Source of the DNA: Amycolatopsis sacchari
GTDB taxonomy: Bacteria; Actinomycetota; Actinomycetes; Mycobacteriales; Pseudonocardiaceae
Direction of reading: 5' to 3'
DNA: 64,000 nucleotides
NCBI RefSeq assembly: GCF_900114035.1
Contig: NZ_FORP01000014.1
Coordinates: forward strand, 62,001-126,000
Shown: one piece after another, positions 42,949 to 52,116 of the stretch
How the letters are laid out: every line of letters begins with the position of its first letter
Position numbering within the stretch: position 1 is the first letter of the stretch
Translations under genes and position numbers: made by a program
The notes under the pieces: generated by a model
The model's input: only the letters and a program-made list of their open reading frames with translations
The model's database searches: none
Told to the model about the DNA's origin: nothing

Positions 42949-44814
42949 TCAGCGGAGGACGGCGCGCAGGGCGTCGAGCACCGACGGGTCCTCGATGGTC
43001 GAGGGCACGGGCTCGTCGCGGCCCTCGGCGATGCCCCGCATCGTCTTGCGCAGGATCTTGCCCGACCGCGTCTTCGGCAGCGCGTCCACAATGGACACCT
43101 GACGGAAGGCGGCGACCGGCCCGATGTCGCGGCGGACGGCGGCGACGAGCTCCTCCCGCAGGACGTCCTCGTCGACCTCCACCCCCGCCTTGAGCACCAC
43201 GAACCCGCGCGGCAGCTGACCCTTCAGCTCGTCACGCACGCCGATCACCGCGCACTCCGCCACCGCCGGGTGCGCCGCCAGCACCGCCTCCATCGAGCCC
43301 GTCGACAGCCTGTGCCCGGCCACGTTGATCACGTCGTCGGTGCGGCCCATGACGAACAGGTAGCCGTCCTCGTCGCGGTAGCCGGAGTCGCCGGTGAGGT
43401 AGAAGCCCTCGTACCGCGACAGGTACGCGTCGATGTAGCGCTGGTCGTCACCCCACAACGTCGGCAGCGTGCCGGGCGGCAGCGGGAGCTTGATCGCGAT
43501 GGCGCCCTCGCGGCCGGCGGGCAGGTCCTCGCCGGACTGGTCGAGGATCCGCACGTCGTAACCCGGCATCGGCACGGTCGCCGAGCCCGGTTTGACCGGC
43601 ATCGGCTCGAGCCCGCGCGGGTTGGCCGCGATCGCCCAGCCCGTCTCGGTCTGCCACCAGTGGTCGATCACCGGCACACCGAGCTTCTCGTGCGCCCAGT
43701 GCAGCGTCTCGGGATCGAGGCGTTCACCCGCCATGAACAGCGTCTTGAAGTCCGCGAGGTCGTACGCCTGCAGCTCGCGCGCGTCGGGGTCCACGCGCTT
43801 GATCGCCCGCAACGCCGTCGGGGCCGTGAAGAGCGCTTTCACGCGGTGCTCGGAGATGACGCGCCAGAACGCGCCCGCGTCCGGAGTGCCGACGGGTTTG
43901 CCCTCGTAGAGCACTGTTGTGGCCCCAACGAGCAGAGGTCCGTACACGATGTACGAGTGCCCGACGACCCAGCCGACGTCGGAGGCGGTCCACCAGATGT
44001 CGCCGGGCTGGATGTCGTACACCGCGCCCATCGACCAGGCGAGCGCGACGGCGTGACCGCCCGCGTCACGTACGACGCCCTTCGGCTTCCCCGTGGTCCC
44101 GGACGTGTACAGGATGTACAGCGGGTCCGTCGCGGCGACGGGCACCGGGTCCACGGGCGGGGCGTCCAGCTCGGTCCAGTCCACGTCACGCGGCCCGAGC
44201 TCGGCGCGGAGCGCGTCGCGCTGGAGGACGACGACCTTGTCCGGCTGGTGGTTCGTGGTCTCGAGCGCCGCGTCGATGATCGGCTTGTACTCGACCACGC
44301 GGCTCGGCTCGATCCCGCACGACGCGGCCACGATGACCTTCGGCTTGGCGTCCTCGATGCGCGCGGCCAGCTCTTTCGGGGCGAAGCCGCCGAAGACGAC
44401 CGAGTGCACCGCGCCGAGCCTCGCGCACGCGAGCATCGCGATGACGGCCTCGGGGACCATCGGCATGTACACGATGACGCGGTCACCCTTCGCGACGCCG
44501 AGCGAACGGAGCGCACCGGCGAAGCGGGCAACCTCGTCCCGCAGCTGCGAGTACGTGTACGTCCGCTTCGAGGACGTGACCGGGGAGTCCCAGATCAGCG
44601 CCGCCTGCTCGCCGCGCCCGCGTTCGACGTGCCTGTCCAGTGCGTTGTACGCCGTGTTCAGCTCGCCGCCCGGGAACCAGCGGAACAACGGGGCGCGCGA
44701 GGAATCGAGCGCGCGCTCCGGCTCGCGGATCCAGTCGATCGCCTTGGCCGCGCCCAGCCAGTACCCTTCGGGGTCGGTCAGGCTGCGCTGGTACTCCTCG
44801 GCGTAGGTGCCCAC
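42949..44814 (-). CDS. Propionyl/acetyl-CoA synthetase (PrpE-like)
   Basis: A 621-residue AMP-forming acyl-CoA synthetase. The AMP-binding P-loop reads YTSGTTGKPKGV, the adenylation core includes HWWQTETGW and YLTGDSGYRDEDGY, and the C-terminal catalytic, acetylation-regulated Lys lies in LPKTRSGKILRK. Length and the N-terminal ACAS domain fit propionyl-CoA synthetase more than classical Acs. GTG 44814 has GGAGG eight bases upstream. Confidence 0.9.
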   Translation of the reverse strand: MGTYAEEYQRSLTDPEGYWLGAAKAIDWIREPERALDSSRAPLFRWFPGGELNTAYNALDRHVERGRGEQAALIWDSPVTSSKRTYTYSQLRDEVARFAGALRSLGVAKGDRVIVYMPMVPEAVIAMLACARLGAVHSVVFGGFAPKELAARIEDAKPKVIVAASCGIEPSRVVEYKPIIDAALETTNHQPDKVVVLQRDALRAELGPRDVDWTELDAPPVDPVPVAATDPLYILYTSGTTGKPKGVVRDAGGHAVALAWSMGAVYDIQPGDIWWTASDVGWVVGHSYIVYGPLLVGATTVLYEGKPVGTPDAGAFWRVISEHRVKALFTAPTALRAIKRVDPDARELQAYDLADFKTLFMAGERLDPETLHWAHEKLGVPVIDHWWQTETGWAIAANPRGLEPMPVKPGSATVPMPGYDVRILDQSGEDLPAGREGAIAIKLPLPPGTLPTLWGDDQRYIDAYLSRYEGFYLTGDSGYRDEDGYLFVMGRTDDVINVAGHRLSTGSMEAVLAAHPAVAECAVIGVRDELKGQLPRGFVVLKAGVEVDEDVLREELVAAVRRDIGPVAAFRQVSIVDALPKTRSGKILRKTMRGIAEGRDEPVPSTIEDPSVLDALRAVLR

Positions 44815-44956
44815 GGGACAGACCTCCTCGTCGTCGAAGCCGCTGGTGCACAGCTCATCACCCGGAACCGGGATGCGGCAACCCGCCGGGCGGGCCGCGC
44901 GTCCAACGGGCTAATAGGGTGGGGCAGACGGAAACACCCGAGCAGGAGGGACCGGC

Positions 44957-46702
44957 GTGAACGCTTTCGCCAGCTGGTTGCTGTCCCTCGCGCACTCCCT
45001 GTTCAACCCGGGCTTCTGCCCCGGTGACTGGGTGTGGGCGACCAGCGCGGCCGGCGCGATCCTCGCGTTGTTCCCGATCGCGGCCGCGGTGATCGTCGCG
45101 CTGATGCGCAAGTTCACCGGGAACACCTACGACGCGGTGACCATCGGTGTGATCGCCGTCACCGGGCTGGTGCTGGTGTTCCTGCTGCCGTGGCTGCTGG
45201 CGAACGGGGCGTCCGCGACCTACCGGGCCGCGTTCGCGGGGCAGGGCTCGGGGCTGTCGGCCGCCGAGCTGTCCACCTTCGGGCGGGACTACTGCTCGTT
45301 CATCGGCAAGCAGAGCGAGTACCTCGGCGGCGGGCAGAACGTGTTCGAGACGCTGTTCTACCCGTCGGGCAACAAGCTCGCCTACGGCTACTACCTCGGC
45401 GCGCTGATCGGCCTGCCCGCGGCGTCGCTGTTCTTCGTGATCCTGCAGGCGCGCACGGCGATGCGGCGCGGGCAGAAGTGGCCGGGCCGGCTGCTGTGGG
45501 TGCCGTTCGTGCTGTTCGCGGTGTTCAGCTCGACGGTCGAGGCCAACACGGCGGTGCACCTGTGGCTGGGTTTCCTGCCCGTGACTGTGCTGGGCCTGAT
45601 CCCGGTCGCGCTCGTGGGGCCGCCGCCGTGGTCGGTGATCAACCGGCCGAAGCAGGAGCGCCGCCCCGAGCCACCGCCCCCGCCGCAGCCCAGGCCGGAA
45701 TCGAAGCCGGAGCCGCGGCCGACGCCGCCTCCGCAGCAGCAGCCGTACAAGCCGACGGCGATCGCCCCGGCGCCGCAGCTCGCGGCCACGCCGGGCCCGG
45801 TGCCGGTGCCGCCGGGCTCGACGTCGAACGGCAGTGACCGGTACCGCCGGATCAAGCGGCTGGGGCACGGCGGGTTCGGCACGGTGTGGCAGGCGGTGGA
45901 CAACCAGCTGGGCCGCACGGTCGCGTTGAAGATCGCGCACGCGCCGGACCGGGACACCGAGGAGCGCATGCGGCGGGAGGCCCGTGCGCTGGCGATGGTG
46001 AACCACCCGAACTGCGTGCGCGTGTACGACCTGGTCGAGGAGCCGGACGGGCTCGCGCTCGTGATGGAGTACCTGGAGGGGCAGGCGCTGGCGACCGCGG
46101 TCGACGGCATGGGCCCGCTCGACGACATCGCGGCGGGCAGGCTGTGGGCGACGATGGCCGGTGCGCTGCAGGCGGCGCACGAGAAGGGTGTGCTGCACCG
46201 GGACATCAAGCCGTCCAACGTGATCCTGGACCCGAGCGGCATCCCGCACCTGATCGACTTCGGCATCGCCCGCAGCCGTGGCGATTCGACGATGACGGCG
46301 ACGGGCATGATGATCGGCACGCCGGACTTCGTGGCCCCGGAACAGGCGGCGGGCGCGGCGGCCTCCCCGGCGTCCGACGCGTGGCAACTCGCGGCGACGG
46401 TCAGTTACGCGTTGTCGGGTTACCCGCCGCGCGGCACACGTGAAAGCCCGATGGCGGCGCTCATGGCAGCGGCCAGGGCGGAACCCGTGTCGCGGCTCCC
46501 GCAGCGCTCGGCGCACGCCCGCCTGCTGATCGCCTCACTCGACAACGAACCCCGCCGCCGCCCCACGCTCAACGTGGTCCGGCGCGAGGTGGAGGGCTGG
46601 CTGGCGAGAGCGGGAAAGAGCCCGGACGGCCCGGTGACCCGCATCGTGCCGAGGGCGCAGCAACAGCCCTCGGGGACAAGGGTCATGCCGCCGCGGGGCT
46701 GA
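44957..46702 (+). CDS. Membrane Ser/Thr protein kinase with N-terminal membrane domain
   Basis: A 581-residue protein. The first 215 residues carry five or so membrane helices, followed by a Pro/Gln/Lys-rich linker (about 230-295) and a C-terminal Hanks-type kinase domain (about 297-555). Gly loop LGHGGFGTVW, VALKIA lysine, HRDIKPSN catalytic loop and IDFGIA metal site are all intact, so it should be active. The reverse of the common PknB layout (kinase first, membrane after) is notable. GGAGG precedes GTG 44957. Substrates are unknown. Confidence 0.88.
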   Translation: MNAFASWLLSLAHSLFNPGFCPGDWVWATSAAGAILALFPIAAAVIVALMRKFTGNTYDAVTIGVIAVTGLVLVFLLPWLLANGASATYRAAFAGQGSGLSAAELSTFGRDYCSFIGKQSEYLGGGQNVFETLFYPSGNKLAYGYYLGALIGLPAASLFFVILQARTAMRRGQKWPGRLLWVPFVLFAVFSSTVEANTAVHLWLGFLPVTVLGLIPVALVGPPPWSVINRPKQERRPEPPPPPQPRPESKPEPRPTPPPQQQPYKPTAIAPAPQLAATPGPVPVPPGSTSNGSDRYRRIKRLGHGGFGTVWQAVDNQLGRTVALKIAHAPDRDTEERMRREARALAMVNHPNCVRVYDLVEEPDGLALVMEYLEGQALATAVDGMGPLDDIAAGRLWATMAGALQAAHEKGVLHRDIKPSNVILDPSGIPHLIDFGIARSRGDSTMTATGMMIGTPDFVAPEQAAGAAASPASDAWQLAATVSYALSGYPPRGTRESPMAALMAAARAEPVSRLPQRSAHARLLIASLDNEPRRRPTLNVVRREVEGWLARAGKSPDGPVTRIVPRAQQQPSGTRVMPPRG

Positions 46703-46706
46703 AGGG

Positions 46707-46910
46707 CTATCGACGCGCGATCAGGTACAGCGCCGCGAGTGCGACAGCCACGGCTGCGGCGATGATCGTTACCACGATCGAGTTCGTGGCCAAGTAGACC
46801 GTGCCCACGCTGACGAGGACACCGTTCACCAGCTTGCGGACGGCTCCGAGGTTGCCGTCAGGCCGAGGCGGGCCTCCTGCCGGTGTGCGAGAGTTCAGAT
46901 CCTTACCCAT
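46707..46910 (-). CDS. Small membrane protein
   Basis: A 67-residue protein from ATG 46910 with a polar Pro/Gly-rich N terminus (about 1-20) and two hydrophobic helices (about 25-45 and 47-65), ending LYLIARR. A GAAGGG precedes the start. It converges with the kinase gene, 4 bp from its stop codon. Function unknown. Confidence 0.6.
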   Translation of the reverse strand: MGKDLNSRTPAGGPPRPDGNLGAVRKLVNGVLVSVGTVYLATNSIVVTIIAAAVAVALAALYLIARR

Positions 46911-47259
46911 CGGTACGCCCTTCTGGTGACAACGGCGGAATGAGCAGGAAGTGGCTTGAGGCGCGTGTTGGCCGCCACCCTTGAGTAGGACCGCCTTCAC
47001 AGTCCATTGCGCAACACAGCCTGATCGGCTGAGCGATTCGATCCGACGCTTGACGAGGGACATTGCCACCCCGGAGTGGTCACCTCATCATAAGGCGACC
47101 CTGGGCCAGTGGGCGTATGCCGAAACCATTTTTTCACTTATTTGGTTTGATTTTCGGTTACCCACTTTTGCCGGAGATTGCGGAGATGTTGCCGCGGCTT
47201 GCCCCGCTTGGCTTACCATGACCAAACCGGCATCCCTCCAAGTCGGAGTCGGAGGAATA
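46911..47259. other. Lower-GC intergenic region upstream of the 415-aa gene
   Basis: GC content falls visibly between about 47080 and 47220, with a T-rich stretch near 47126-47160. The in-frame extension of the downstream ORF through this region looks non-coding. It probably holds divergent promoters for the small membrane protein and the 47260 gene. Confidence 0.5.
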
Positions 47260-48507
47260 GTGTCTGAAGGATCGAGTCCGGAGCAAGGTCGGCTGGGGTG
47301 GTCGGTGGTGGCCGTCGAGCAGGCTCTGCGTTGGCTGGCGACACACAAAGGTTCGGTACCCCTGGCCCTTCTCCGGGAGGCGCTCGAAGAGCCGGGAGGT
47401 GACGCGGACGCCAGGTTGCAGGCTCTGGTCGCACCGACCGCCTCCCTGCCTGGCGGGGCAGTCGAAGTCCGAGCTCAGGCGGCATGGGGACTTATAGTCG
47501 ATTCGATAAGCAGGATTGGCTCGATGGAGTCGAGGCGTCGCAGGGTCTTGTTGGCTGCGTTCCGGCTGTCGCTCGGAGACGGAACGCCGGTCGATTGGAA
47601 ACCGAGCCTCGACGCTCGTTTTGAACAGCTCAGGCGGATGGAAGAAGCTTCGGGTCGCTCTGGTTCGAGAACCGTCTCGCCGATGCACAAGGAGTGGCGA
47701 CGATCCCTGGTTGAAAAGTTGTCTCCCGTGCTTCATGAGCGACTTTCCCAGCTGGCTGGGGACGGCAGGCTTTGGTCGCATTATGTGGCTCTTGCCAGAG
47801 AAGTGGAATCGCAGAGTGAATATGGGCTCTCAACCGGGCTGACCGTGGGGTCGCCGTCTGGTTACAGGGCGCCCTCGGAAGGGGCTCAGCCGGTCTTCGT
47901 CGATCTCTTCGTGACGACGGTTTTCATGGAGAAGAGATCAGTTTACCGTCGGATCACAGAACGGCTCGTTACTGCTCGGGAGGACGGTGTCGACTCCTAC
48001 CTGGCAACTTCCCTTGCGGGCAAGAGTGATGACATCAGCGGTGTCCCCGTGCGGGATCTGTGGGGTTGCCGGGCCGAGCCGCTACGATCGCCGCCTGGCG
48101 AGCCTTCACTCACTCTCCTGCGCTTTCCCAGGGCGCTGAAGCGCGGCGAGAGCCACTGGTTCTCCTCTGAGGCGATCGATTCGAACACGAAAGAAGAGCG
48201 GTTGTGGGTGAACGTCGAGGTCGACCACCACGGCATAGCGCCAGGTCGACTGCACCAAAGCCAGGTGCCTGTAGCCGGTCTGACAATCCGGATCAAGTTC
48301 CAGGAGGGATATCTCCCTGAATCATGTTGGTGGTACGCGGAGCAAACTGAACGAGAGCGCCGCATCAGGCCACCGGACGGGGACCCTCGGCTGATTCCGG
48401 TTACCGACGATTCAGTGCAACACACGTTCGGGCAGCGCTGTCATCCGCGGGAAAGCTATGGCATTGCGCTACGCTGGCCGGGTTCTGTGGACGGTCACGT
48501 CCACTGA
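47260..48507 (+). CDS. Unknown two-domain protein, lower GC than neighbours
   Basis: A 415-residue soluble protein. I choose GTG 47260 because GGAGG lies four bases upstream; the frame is open upstream and ATG 47218 is the alternative. The N-terminal 200 residues are helical (GRLGWSVVAVEQALRWLATHKG), and the C-terminal 180 look like a beta domain ending HPRESYGIALRWPGS. Codon use is less GC-rich than the flanks, which suggests transfer. I do not recognise the family. A 10-codon ORF with its own ribosome-binding site follows 22 bp later. Confidence 0.65.
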   Translation: MSEGSSPEQGRLGWSVVAVEQALRWLATHKGSVPLALLREALEEPGGDADARLQALVAPTASLPGGAVEVRAQAAWGLIVDSISRIGSMESRRRRVLLAAFRLSLGDGTPVDWKPSLDARFEQLRRMEEASGRSGSRTVSPMHKEWRRSLVEKLSPVLHERLSQLAGDGRLWSHYVALAREVESQSEYGLSTGLTVGSPSGYRAPSEGAQPVFVDLFVTTVFMEKRSVYRRITERLVTAREDGVDSYLATSLAGKSDDISGVPVRDLWGCRAEPLRSPPGEPSLTLLRFPRALKRGESHWFSSEAIDSNTKEERLWVNVEVDHHGIAPGRLHQSQVPVAGLTIRIKFQEGYLPESCWWYAEQTERERRIRPPDGDPRLIPVTDDSVQHTFGQRCHPRESYGIALRWPGSVDGHVH

Positions 48508-48529
48508 AGGAGCAGGAAGGGGTCAGCCC

Positions 48530-48562
48530 GTGGCTTACGACGGCGGCAGTAGCGGCAACTGA
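48530..48562 (+). CDS. Possible 10-residue peptide ORF
   Basis: GTG 48530 opens a 10-codon frame, VAYDGGSSGN, ending in TGA 48560. An AGGAGCAGGAAGGGG run precedes it at suitable distance, and a strong terminator follows 11 bp after the stop. That placement between a gene and its terminator is unusual for a chance ORF, but ten codons alone cannot prove translation. Confidence 0.3.
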   Translation: MAYDGGSSGN

Positions 48563-48573
48563 AGGACGAGCGA

Positions 48574-48614
48574 CGCAGAAAGGCCGCGCTCCGCTGAAGT
48601 GGGGCCTTTCTGCG
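48574..48614. terminator. Bidirectional terminator between the 415-aa gene and pmt
   Basis: CGCAGAAAGGCC at 48574-48585 pairs perfectly with GGCCTTTCTGCG at 48603-48614 (12 bp), with T-rich sequence after it on the plus strand. It lies between two convergent genes and may serve both. Confidence 0.8.
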
Positions 48615-48624
48615 TTCCTTCTGC

Positions 48625-50178
48625 TTACCGCCAGCTGGGGAGCCACAGTTCTGCTTGCCAGTGGCCTCCCGAGATCGAATCCCCGTTCAGGATCGGCCAC
48701 AGCCAGGCGAAGTTGGCCACCACGAGACCCACGTACAGGGCCACCACGAGCAGGCCCGTCCCCCTGCGCTCGAAACCTCGCTTCGCGCTGCCCAGGATCT
48801 GGCCCAGCGCGAGTGTCAGGCCCAGTGCGAGGAACGGGGCCATCGGGGTGGCGTAGAAGTAGTACATCTGCCGGTCGATGTTCGTGAACCACGGGAGGTA
48901 GCCCGCGAAGTAGCCCACGAGCACGGCCGCGTAACGCCAGTCGAACCGGAACAGCCAGCGCCACAGGCCCCAGCCCAGCATCGGGAAGGCCAGCCACCAC
49001 GTCGCGGGCGTGCCGATGAGCATCGTGGCCTGGACGCAGTCCGTGCTGCCGCACGTCGTGGTGCCCGACTCGTAGTAGTACAACATCGGCCGCAGGCCCA
49101 TCGGCCAGGTCCACGGCTTCGACTCCCACGGGTGCGGATCGTTCTTCGGCGTCACCAGGGTTTCGTGGAAGTGCAGCACGTTCATCGAATAGTCACCGAG
49201 CGACCGCAGCGCCGGGGGGACCCAGCCCCAGAAACCCGGGGCGATGCCCTTGATCTCCGTGTAGTGCCGGTCGGTCGCCGACTCGCTCGCGAACCACGCC
49301 CACCAGCTCGCCACGTACATCAACGCCGGCAGTGCCACGATCGCCCACAGCGCGGGCAGCACGTCCCGCCGGAGCGTGCCCAGCCACGGCCTCGGCACGC
49401 CCGCCGCGCGCCGCGCCGCCACGTCGAAGCCGACGACGAGCAGCCCGAAGAACGCCATGTAGTACAGCCCGGACCATTTGACCGCGAACGTCAGCCCGAC
49501 GCACACCCCCGCCGCGAACCGCCACCACCGGAACCCCAGCCGCGGCCCCCACGGCGACTCGTCCGCCCAGCCCTCGCGCACCGCGACCGCCAGCCGCTGC
49601 CGCACCTGGTCCCGGTCCACCAGCAGGCAGGCGAACGCCGCGAACGAGAACAACGCGATGAAGATGTCCAGCATCCCCATCCGCGACTGGATGAACAGCA
49701 CCCCGTCACAGACCACCAGGATGCCCGCTACGGCCCCGAGCAGCGTCGACCGCGTCAGCCGCCGGGCCGCGCGCACCACCAGCACCACGATGACCGTCCC
49801 GGCGAGCGCGGACGCGAACCGCCAGCCCCAGCCGTTGTAGCCGAGCATCCACTCGCCCAGCGCGATCAGCTGCTTCGCGAGCGGCGGGTGCACCACGAGC
49901 TCGTACCCGGCGTTGTCCTCGAACCAGCCGTTGCGCAGCATCTGCCACGCCTGCGGCACGTAGTGCTTTTCGTCGAAGATCGGGGTGCCCTTGTCGGTCG
50001 GGAACCCCAGGTTCTGGAACCGCGTGATCGCCGCGAGCGCGCCCAGCACCAGCGTGACGACCCAGCCCCGCAGCCGGTCGGCGGGCATCGGCCTGCCGAG
50101 CAGCGTCGCCTCGCGGTCGGTCGGCGGGCGCAGGGCCTCCACCGGGTCCGGGGACGGGCGGGTCAACAGTGCTGTCAC
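48625..50178 (-). CDS. pmt: Protein O-mannosyltransferase (Pmt), GT39
   Basis: A 517-residue multi-pass GT-C enzyme that transfers mannose from polyprenyl phosphate to Ser/Thr of secreted proteins. An acidic motif follows the first helix (PIFDEKHYVPQAW), and the family blocks YELVVHPPLAKQLIALG, RMGMLDIF and the C-terminal PMT_4TMC region are clear. It is divergent from rsmI with 109 bp between starts. In mycobacteria Pmt (Rv1002c) is likewise next to rsmI (Rv1003). Confidence 0.93.
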   Translation of the reverse strand: MTALLTRPSPDPVEALRPPTDREATLLGRPMPADRLRGWVVTLVLGALAAITRFQNLGFPTDKGTPIFDEKHYVPQAWQMLRNGWFEDNAGYELVVHPPLAKQLIALGEWMLGYNGWGWRFASALAGTVIVVLVVRAARRLTRSTLLGAVAGILVVCDGVLFIQSRMGMLDIFIALFSFAAFACLLVDRDQVRQRLAVAVREGWADESPWGPRLGFRWWRFAAGVCVGLTFAVKWSGLYYMAFFGLLVVGFDVAARRAAGVPRPWLGTLRRDVLPALWAIVALPALMYVASWWAWFASESATDRHYTEIKGIAPGFWGWVPPALRSLGDYSMNVLHFHETLVTPKNDPHPWESKPWTWPMGLRPMLYYYESGTTTCGSTDCVQATMLIGTPATWWLAFPMLGWGLWRWLFRFDWRYAAVLVGYFAGYLPWFTNIDRQMYYFYATPMAPFLALGLTLALGQILGSAKRGFERRGTGLLVVALYVGLVVANFAWLWPILNGDSISGGHWQAELWLPSWR

Positions 50179-50287
50179 GGGCCTGATACTAGGCGTCACG
50201 CGGAGCGTGTCCATTGAGGGCGGTGGTGGGGAAGTGGCTGGCCCTAGGGGTGACCAGGTGAGTTCGTCGTCGCCGTAGGGTGGAACC

Positions 50288-51127
50288 ATGCCGCTCGTTC
50301 TCGCCGCCACACCGTTGGGTGACTCGCGGGACGCGTCGCCGCGCCTGGTCACGGCGCTTGCCGAGGCCGACGTCATCGCGGCCGAGGACACGCGGCGCCT
50401 GCGTGCCCTCGCCGCCGCGCTTGACGTGACCCCGCGTGGACGCGTCGTCAGCTTCTACGAGGACGTCGAAACAGCGCGCCTGCCCAAGCTGCTCGAAGCC
50501 CTCCACGCGGACGAGACCGTGCTGCTCGTGACCGACGCCGGGATGCCCAGCGTCTCCGACCCGGGGTACCGGCTCGTCGCGGCGTGCGTCGCCGAGGACC
50601 TGCCCGTGACGTGCCTGCCGGGCCCGTCCGCGGTCACCACCGCGCTCGCCGTGTCCGGGCTGCCCAGCGACCGGTTCTGCTTCGAAGGCTTCGCACCGCG
50701 CAAACCCGGCGAGAAGGCGCGGTGGTTCGCCGCGCTCGCCGGTGAGCAGCGCACGGTGGTGTTCTTCGAGTCCCCGCACCGCCTCGCCGCGACGCTCGCC
50801 GAAGCCGCCGACGCGCTGGGCGAGCGCCGTGCCGCCGTGTGCCGCGAGCTGACGAAGACCTACGAGGAGGTGCGCCGCGGCACCCTCCCCGAGCTCGCGG
50901 AGTGGGCCGCGGACGGCGTGCGCGGCGAGATCACCGTCGTGCTGGAGGGCGCGCGTCCTGCCGAGGTGAGCGTGGCGGACCTGGTCGAGCAGGTGAGCGC
51001 CCGCGTCGCGGAAGGGGAACGGCTCAAGGCCGTGGCGGCCGAGGTCGCCGAGGCGGCCGGGGTGTCGAAGAAGGAGCTGTACGACGCGGTCCTCACCGCC
51101 CGGCGGAACGGTGTTACCGGCGGGTAA
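50288..51127 (+). CDS. rsmI: 16S rRNA 2'-O-ribose methyltransferase RsmI (C1402)
   Basis: A 279-residue tetrapyrrole-methylase-fold enzyme that methylates C1402 of 16S rRNA. Signature stretches are VLAATPLGDSRD, AAEDTRRL, LVTDAGMPSVSDPGYRL, PGPSAVTTAL and CRELTKTYEEVRRG. Family assignment is firm. ATG 50288 is the start, and the gene ends 10 bp before the quinone oxidoreductase. Confidence 0.94.
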   Translation: MPLVLAATPLGDSRDASPRLVTALAEADVIAAEDTRRLRALAAALDVTPRGRVVSFYEDVETARLPKLLEALHADETVLLVTDAGMPSVSDPGYRLVAACVAEDLPVTCLPGPSAVTTALAVSGLPSDRFCFEGFAPRKPGEKARWFAALAGEQRTVVFFESPHRLAATLAEAADALGERRAAVCRELTKTYEEVRRGTLPELAEWAADGVRGEITVVLEGARPAEVSVADLVEQVSARVAEGERLKAVAAEVAEAAGVSKKELYDAVLTARRNGVTGG

Positions 51128-51137
51128 GGTTCGGGGC

Positions 51138-52097
51138 ATGCGTGCTGTCCAGGTGACGGAGTTCGGTGGTCCCGAAGTCCTCAAGAACGTCGAACTGCCC
51201 GAGCCCGTGCCCGCCGAGGGGCAGGTCCTGATCGAGGTGGACCACGCCGGCGTGAACTACGCCGACACCCACCAGGCCGAGAACACCTACCTCGCGCCCA
51301 GCCGCCTGCCGCTCGTGCCGGGTGGCGAGGTGGTCGGCCGCACCCCGGACGGACGGCGGGTCGTCGCCCTGCTGAACGGCGGCGGCGGTTATGCCGAGCG
51401 GGCGGTCGCGGACGCGGGCATGTTCGTGCCGGTGCCGGACGGGATCGACGACCTCACCGCGTTGTCGTTCATCGTGCAGGGTGCGACCGCGTGGCTGCTG
51501 CTGCGCAAGAGCGCGCACCTCGAGGCCGGGGAGAGCGTCGTCGTGCACGCCGCGGCCGGTGGCGTGGGCAGCATCGCCGTGCAGCTGGCCAAGGCGTGGG
51601 GCGCGGGCCGCGTGATCGCGACCGCGAGCAGCGAGGAGAAGCGGTCGCTGGCGCTCGAACTGGGTGCGGACGTCACGGTCGACTCCCGTGCCGAGGACAT
51701 GACCGCTGCGCTGCGCGAAGCCAACGGCGGCAAGCGGGTGGACGTCGTCCTCGACATGACCGGCGGGCGGGTCACGGACCAGAGCGTCGCGGCGCTGGCG
51801 CCGTTCGGGCGGCTGGCGTTCTACGGGATGGCGAGCCGCGAGCAGCCGAAGCCGGTGCAGCCGGGCAGCCTGCTCAGGCACTCGACGGCGATCGCCGGCA
51901 TGTGGCTGCCGCACGCGTTGTCCTTGCCGGGCAACGTCTTCGGCACGGCCATGGCGGAGCTGTTCGACCTCGCGCTCGCGGGCCGCGTTCGCGCGATCGC
52001 CGGTGGCGAGTACGGGCTTTCCCAGGCGCGCGAGGCGCACGAGGCGTTGCGTTCGCGGGCGACGGTCGGGAAGCTGGTGCTGGACCCGCGCCGGTGA
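51138..52097 (+). CDS. Zinc-less quinone oxidoreductase (QOR/MDR family)
   Basis: A 319-residue medium-chain dehydrogenase/reductase. The N-terminal GroES-like domain has VDHAGVNYADTH and the Rossmann motif reads HAAAGGVGSIAVQLAKAWGA. Structural and catalytic zinc ligands of true alcohol dehydrogenases are missing, so NADPH:quinone reductase-like activity is likely. ATG 51138 follows rsmI by 10 bp. The small CxxC protein follows 19 bp downstream. Confidence 0.88.
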   Translation: MRAVQVTEFGGPEVLKNVELPEPVPAEGQVLIEVDHAGVNYADTHQAENTYLAPSRLPLVPGGEVVGRTPDGRRVVALLNGGGGYAERAVADAGMFVPVPDGIDDLTALSFIVQGATAWLLLRKSAHLEAGESVVVHAAAGGVGSIAVQLAKAWGAGRVIATASSEEKRSLALELGADVTVDSRAEDMTAALREANGGKRVDVVLDMTGGRVTDQSVAALAPFGRLAFYGMASREQPKPVQPGSLLRHSTAIAGMWLPHALSLPGNVFGTAMAELFDLALAGRVRAIAGGEYGLSQAREAHEALRSRATVGKLVLDPRR

Positions 52098-52116
52098 CGC
52101 GAGCAGGGAGGTGCGG

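Noticed and set aside
42712-45027. 771-codon plus-strand ORF antisense to the CoA synthetase
   Set aside because: Arg/His/Val/Asp-rich shadow typical of high-GC DNA; the minus strand encodes a complete acyl-CoA synthetase.
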